34,874 nt of DNA from Candidatus Hydrogenedentota bacterium (GTDB lineage Bacteria > Hydrogenedentota > Hydrogenedentia > Hydrogenedentales > JAEUWI01): contig JAJRPE010000068.1 of NCBI GenBank assembly GCA_024280935.1, forward strand, positions 1 to 34,874. The letters run 5' to 3'. The notes under the pieces were generated by a model that had not been told where the DNA came from, searched no databases, and was given only the letters and a program-made list of their open reading frames with translations. Made by a program: the position numbers and the translations under genes. This document shows positions 31,326 to 34,874 of this stretch, one piece after another (the stretch's first letter is position 1; each line of letters opens with the position of its first letter).

Positions 31326-31898
31326 TTAGAATCCCAGAGGTTTTCGCCACGCGTCGGCCATCCCGCCGGGATTAATTATAATGAAGGCAACAATCGCGGC
31401 GAGTATCCCAAAGAGAATGATTATCGTCTTTGTATTCTTACTCATACCACCACCACCAGCGGCGGCCAAGGCATCGCCCGTGGGCGCAAGAAAAATCTTC
31501 TCGCCTGCTTCTGCCCGGGCACGCTTGTCATCCACGACACCCAGCGTCTCGTTAATCGCAATAAAGGCACGGTGCCATTCCGTTTGAAGTTTCTTTACCG
31601 CCACTTCGGACTGGGAATAGATCGCTTCCAAGCTGGTTGCGCCCGCCACGATGTGCATGGTGTTGTTGTCGAGATTGTAGTCGTCGGCAAGGGCATCCAT
31701 GAGTACCTTGTGGGTACGGGCCAGCTTGCTTTTTATCTTCAAAAATTGCGTTTCGAGCTCGGCTTTATTGATGCCCGGCTCTGGATAGCGCGTCAGAATC
31801 TGGTTGAACAACATCCAGTCATTCATAAATTCGCGGCACAACTCTACACGACGGACCAAAATGTCCAAGACTTTTTGCTGTTTTTTGCTCAGGGCCAT
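31326..31898 (-). CDS. Helical protein with C-terminal membrane anchor (190 aa)
   Basis: Function unknown. The first ~130 residues are charged and helical (KKQQKVLDILVRRVELCREFM, KIKSKLARTHKVLMDALADDYN, SEVAVKKLQTEWHRAFIAINETLG). A Gly-rich linker (ALAAAGGGG) leads to TKTIIILFGILAAIVAFIII, a single transmembrane segment near the C-terminus, so the bulk probably faces the cytoplasm as a tail-anchored protein. The ATG at 31896-31898 lacks a strong ribosome site; a GTG 11 codons earlier is the alternative start. A well-formed promoter and a palindromic operator-like site lie upstream. Confidence 0.72.
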   Translation of the reverse strand: MALSKKQQKVLDILVRRVELCREFMNDWMLFNQILTRYPEPGINKAELETQFLKIKSKLARTHKVLMDALADDYNLDNNTMHIVAGATSLEAIYSQSEVAVKKLQTEWHRAFIAINETLGVVDDKRARAEAGEKIFLAPTGDALAAAGGGGMSKNTKTIIILFGILAAIVAFIIINPGGMADAWRKPLGF

Positions 31899-32001
31899 TG
31901 TTTCTAACCACTCCGCGTTAATTGTCCCCACTCAGTATCGCCTAATTTAGCACATGGGTAGGACAAAGTCAACCGGCACAATTTGAACTAAGTCCACAGA
32001 T

Positions 32002-32015
32002 TGTAACCGCTTACA
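32002..32015. promoter_or_regulatory. Palindromic operator-like site TGTAACCGCTTACA
   Basis: A perfect 5+5 inverted repeat (TGTAA-CCGC-TTACA) of LacI/GalR-operator appearance, placed about 15-28 bases downstream of the predicted transcription start of the tail-anchored protein gene, where binding would block transcription. Confidence 0.45.
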
Positions 32016-32035
32016 GATACCGTACACTGGCAGTA

Positions 32036-32064
32036 ATTATAGCTGCAAAACCGTAAAAACACAA
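32036..32064 (-). promoter_or_regulatory. Promoter of the tail-anchored protein gene
   Basis: On the minus strand TTGTGT (32059-32064) and a perfect TATAAT (32036-32041) are separated by 17 bases. The predicted start is near 32029, giving a leader of about 130 nt. Confidence 0.7.
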
Positions 32065-32083
32065 ATTCATCGTGCAACCTTTC

Positions 32084-32656
32084 TCACGCGTTACCCAAAT
32101 CCAAAAAATTTCGGATTATCTGTTTCCCACATCCGGTGAGAATGCTCTCTGGATGAAACTGCAAGCCCCAGACAGGGTGTGTCCGATGGGCCACCGCCAT
32201 GATTTCTCCGGCCTCCGTCTCGGCAATGATCTCCAGAACATCGGGGCAGGATTCTCGCTCGATAATCAGGGAATGGTATCGAGTCGCCTCAAAAGGTGAA
32301 TCGATCTCCGAAAAAAGGGGATGCCCCGTATGGCTCATGGCGCTGACTTTGCCGTGCATAATCCGATCCGCACGCACAATGGCACCGCCATAGGCCGCGC
32401 CAATACTCTGATGTCCGAGACAGACGCCCAGAATGGGAAAACGACTCCCCAGCGTCTGAATCAATTCTACAGAAATACCGGCCTCGTTGGGGGTACACGG
32501 ACCCGGCGACACCACGATATGATCAGGATTCAATGCCGCGACACCCGCCACGTCGATGGCATCGTTGCGAAAAATTTGGATGTCCGCCACCTGTTCGCCA
32601 AAGTACTGGACCAGATTGTAGGTAAAGGAATCGTAGTTGTCGATGATGACGATCAT
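32084..32656 (-). CDS. trpG: Anthranilate synthase component II (glutamine amidotransferase)
   Basis: Supplies ammonia from glutamine to TrpE. MIVIIDNYDSFTYNLVQYF is the family N-terminus. The class I triad is visible: Cys79 in GVCLGHQSIGAAYGG, and His168 and Glu170 in GLQFHPESIL. The 190-residue length is normal. The ATG overlaps the trpE stop by four bases (ATGA), so it is translationally coupled. The same family can also serve PabB in folate synthesis; pairing with the adjacent gene favours the tryptophan role. Confidence 0.93.
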   Translation of the reverse strand: MIVIIDNYDSFTYNLVQYFGEQVADIQIFRNDAIDVAGVAALNPDHIVVSPGPCTPNEAGISVELIQTLGSRFPILGVCLGHQSIGAAYGGAIVRADRIMHGKVSAMSHTGHPLFSEIDSPFEATRYHSLIIERESCPDVLEIIAETEAGEIMAVAHRTHPVWGLQFHPESILTGCGKQIIRNFLDLGNA

Positions 32657-34140
32657 GTTTCCAGTCCTTTTTCCGCAAACTCTACGGCACGAAAGAGGGC
32701 CTTGGCCTTGTTCTGTGTTTCTTCGTACTCTCGGTCTGGATCGCTGTCGTACACGATGCCCGCACCCGCCTGGCAGTACGCCACGTCATCCTTCACGACC
32801 ATCGTCCGAATAAGAATACAGGTATCCATGTTACCATCGAAACTGATATATCCACAGCCCCCGGAGTACGGACCCCGCCGCTCCGTCTCCAATTCATCGA
32901 TGATTTCCATGGCCCGAATCTTGGGTGCCCCGCTGACCGTGCCCATGGGAAAAGTGGCTTCCAGAGCATCATAGGCATCAAAGTCCTCGCGCATCTCCCC
33001 CTCCACCTCGCTCACGATGTGCATAACATGGGAATAACGCTCGATAACCATGCGCTTACCCGGAACGGGTGCCACGGTCCCCGGCTTGCTGATACGACCG
33101 ATGTCGTTGCGCCCCAAATCGAGCAACATGACATGCTCGGCGATCTCCTTTTCATCCGCCAGGAGATCGACTTCATAGGCCTTATCCTCTTCACGAGTCT
33201 TGCCACGGGGTCGGGTGCCGGCAATAGGCCGAACCATGGCCCTGCCATCTTTCACGCGGGTCATGACCTCGGGACTGGAACCTACCAGGGAAAACTCAGG
33301 AAACTGCATGAGCACCATATAGGGGGAAGGATTAATAGAGCGGAGCGCCCGGTAGAGCGTGATCGGGGCGGCTGTCACGGGGCGCTTGAATCGCTGGGAG
33401 AGCACCACCTGGAAGATATCCCCGGCGCAGATATACTCTTTTGCGCGCCGTACGATGTCACAAAAGGCCTCACGACTAAAATTGGATTCGATGTCCGTGG
33501 GCAAATCGCTGGCCTCGGGACGCACCCCAACGTCGTCAAGGGAGCGCTTCAGTTGCGCTTCAAGCGCGGCGATCTTCTCCATCCCTTCCGCATACGCGGC
33601 ATCGGGGTCGCCCTCCACATGAACATTGGCGACAATCTTGATGCGATTGTTGGCGTGGTCAAACAGCAACATCGTATCCGTAATTACGAAGTATAAATCA
33701 GGCAAGTTGAGTGTGTCGGGGTTTTCATCGGGCAAGGTCTCAAAGAACCGCACCTGATCGTAGGAAAGATAGCCTACCGCGCCACCATGAAACTCCGGCA
33801 AGCCAGCCACTTCGACGGGTTGATAGGCGGCCATGATGCTGCGAAGTTCGTGGAGCGGTTTTTCTACGGTGTAGGTCGTATCTTCGCCGCCCCGGGTCAA
33901 CGTCACGTCTTTGCCCTTTGCACGAAAAATAACCGAGGGATTGGCGCCAATAAACGAATACTGGCCCAGCGACCCTGCTTGCTCGACACTCTCAAACAAA
34001 AACGCGTGAGACTGGCCACAGGCAATCTTCATATAGGCAGACACGGGTGTCTCAAGGTCGGCCAGGATTTCCCGGTACATGGGAACCAATGCGCCGGGTG
34101 TCGCTACCTCCCGAAATTCGTTCAGTGATGGATGGAGCAT
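32653..34140 (-). CDS. trpE: Anthranilate synthase component I
   Basis: Converts chorismate and ammonia to anthranilate, the first step of tryptophan synthesis. Residues ~20-190 are the N-terminal domain with FESVEQAGSLGQYSFIGANP, the region of Trp feedback inhibition. The chorismate-binding domain (~225-490) has FQVVLSQRFKRP, SPEVMTRVKDGRAMVRPIAGTRPRG, LLDLGRNDIGRIS, GTVSGAPKIRAMEIIDELE and YSGGCGYISFDGNMDTCILIR. The length (495) fits TrpE rather than shorter PabB. It follows hisI by 35 bases and overlaps trpG. Confidence 0.94.
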   Translation of the reverse strand: MLHPSLNEFREVATPGALVPMYREILADLETPVSAYMKIACGQSHAFLFESVEQAGSLGQYSFIGANPSVIFRAKGKDVTLTRGGEDTTYTVEKPLHELRSIMAAYQPVEVAGLPEFHGGAVGYLSYDQVRFFETLPDENPDTLNLPDLYFVITDTMLLFDHANNRIKIVANVHVEGDPDAAYAEGMEKIAALEAQLKRSLDDVGVRPEASDLPTDIESNFSREAFCDIVRRAKEYICAGDIFQVVLSQRFKRPVTAAPITLYRALRSINPSPYMVLMQFPEFSLVGSSPEVMTRVKDGRAMVRPIAGTRPRGKTREEDKAYEVDLLADEKEIAEHVMLLDLGRNDIGRISKPGTVAPVPGKRMVIERYSHVMHIVSEVEGEMREDFDAYDALEATFPMGTVSGAPKIRAMEIIDELETERRGPYSGGCGYISFDGNMDTCILIRTMVVKDDVAYCQAGAGIVYDSDPDREYEETQNKAKALFRAVEFAEKGLET

Positions 34141-34175
34141 GATATGTTCCCTTTTATACTACAACGAGCGGGGCG

Positions 34176-34541
34176 CTACTCGGCAGCGACACCATCACCG
34201 GCGAGGGTGAGCGATTCGTCGTCGTTGACAAGCCGGTAGAAGCACGTGGTTTCGTTGGTGTGGCAGGTCGGGCCAACCGGGTCGCACTGAAGCACAAGGG
34301 CATCACCGTCGCAGTCGATGCGAATTTCTTTCACGTGCAGTATATTTCCAGAGCTTTCGCCTTTGAGCCAAAGCGTCTGGCGGGAACGGGACCAGAAACA
34401 GGCTTTTTTCTCCTTGAGCGTGATGCCCAGAGACTCCCGGTTCATATAGCCCACCATGAGCACCTGCCCCGTTTCGTGGTGTTGAATCACGGCGCAAATC
34501 AGGCCGTCAGCATCATATTTGAGCAGGTCGTCAAGAATCAT
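34176..34541 (-). CDS. hisI: Phosphoribosyl-AMP cyclohydrolase
   Basis: Opens the purine ring of phosphoribosyl-AMP, the third step of histidine synthesis. WSRSRQTLWLKGESSGN (50-66) and DCDGDAL (76-82, D76, D78 and D80 metal ligands) are the signature; GPTCHTNETTCFY supplies the zinc Cys93 and Cys100. Its 121 residues match the single-domain form, without the HisE pyrophosphohydrolase part. The ATG at 34539-34541 has GAAGGAG upstream. It opens an operon with trpE-trpG, mixing histidine and tryptophan pathways, which share phosphoribosyl-pyrophosphate-dependent chemistry; no other his gene is in the window. Confidence 0.95.
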   Translation of the reverse strand: MILDDLLKYDADGLICAVIQHHETGQVLMVGYMNRESLGITLKEKKACFWSRSRQTLWLKGESSGNILHVKEIRIDCDGDALVLQCDPVGPTCHTNETTCFYRLVNDDESLTLAGDGVAAE

Positions 34542-34619
34542 TCGTCATACTCCTTCATACACAGTAAAAAAAGGCTGGACTCAATCGTATCTACGCCACG
34601 CTATGCGTACTGCGGGCAC

Positions 34620-34657
34620 AAAAAGTTCACGGGGCAGTCCAGGGACTGACGCGCCCC
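34620..34657 (-). terminator. GC hairpin with T-run upstream of hisI: terminator or attenuator
   Basis: On the minus strand GGGG-(bulge)-CAGTCC pairs with GGACTG-CCCC, and CTTTTTG follows shortly after. It is ~80-115 bases before the hisI start, so it may end a gene beyond the right edge or act as an attenuator of the hisI-trpE-trpG operon. Confidence 0.4.
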
Positions 34658-34671
34658 GAATAACGTGAATC

Positions 34672-34729
34672 ATTCTTGCTCACACAGAATTTCAAGCACT
34701 CTCCTGGCTCAACGGCAGACACGTTGACG
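34672..34729. other. Intergenic stretch, nothing recognised
   Basis: Short non-coding sequence between the hairpin and the inverted-repeat element below; no gene or motif I can support. Confidence 0.4.
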
Positions 34730-34800
34730 GGCGTGGCTGTCCTGTCGTTAACGGAAGAGGCGCCGCTTTATTCGCCAAAAAAACAGGACAGCCACGGACC
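34730..34800. repeat. Inverted-repeat element with perfect 13-bp inner arms
   Basis: GGGCGTGGCTGTCCTGTCGTT and AACAGGACAGCCACGGACC contain the perfect pair GTGGCTGTCCTGT / ACAGGACAGCCAC. The GTCC/GGAC core is like that of the 104-bp element at 9487. The 74 bases to the right edge hold only a short CACCTCC/GGAGGTG hairpin (34849-34868). Confidence 0.7.
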
Positions 34801-34874
34801 TCTAAGTAATCTTGTTTTCGTGAGAATTAATTTATAAAACCACGCGCCACCTCCATACCGGAGGTGACTGGTCC

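Overview
The window looks like a chromosomal segment of an uncultured Gram-negative-type bacterium with mid-50s % GC by eye. Gfo/Idh/MocA oxidoreductases, a Tat-exported sulfatase, Tat- or Sec-exported beta-propeller proteins, lipoproteins and many short palindromic repeats fit the Hydrogenedentota / Planctomycetes / Lentisphaerae kind of lineage. That placement is an inference; no rRNA or clear phylogenetic marker is present.

Layout. 1-5.1 kb, minus strand: the N-terminal part of a membrane-anchored M1-peptidase-like protein that has lost its zinc ligands, two Gfo/Idh/MocA oxidoreductases, and a SurA-type prolyl isomerase, separated by palindromic repeats. 5.3-6.9 kb, minus: hemE followed by a tiny lipoprotein whose start region is a perfect 18-bp tandem repeat, then tRNA-Pro(CGG) with its own promoter and terminator. 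7.0-10.6 kb, plus: an SLC13-type transporter with RCK_C domains, a brnT/brnA toxin-antitoxin pair in which the toxin is frameshifted, and a lipoprotein alpha/beta hydrolase bracketed by two copies of a ~104-bp inverted-repeat element. 10.7-14.8 kb, minus: a large exported propeller/toroid fusion, a small membrane protein and a GT2-methyltransferase fusion. 15.0-18.1 kb: a Tat-exported propeller protein and a Tat-exported sulfatase, convergent, separated by repeats and a possible group II intron scar. 18.3-19.1 kb: two unrecognised small genes with their own promoter. 19.2-26.2 kb: exported lactonase-type propeller, two SDR epimerases, a response regulator with a ruined GGDEF domain, an AlaA-like aminotransferase and a cold-shock protein. 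26.2-28 kb: a lipoprotein with a degenerate PHP domain. 28.4-29.2 kb: an orphan serine-recombinase C-terminal domain protein with promoter and terminator. 29.2-32 kb, minus: tatC-tatB, an HU/IHF protein and a membrane-anchored helical protein. 32-34.6 kb, minus: hisI-trpE-trpG operon.

Functionally, the exported propeller, toroid, sulfatase and oxidoreductase genes suggest a life degrading complex, probably sulfated, carbohydrates; the tat genes nearby would export the sulfatase and the propeller protein. Three proteins keep a catalytic fold but lack its active-site residues (M1, PHP, GGDEF). At least five families of short inverted-repeat element occupy the intergenic spaces, one of them supplying the last codons and stop of a gene.
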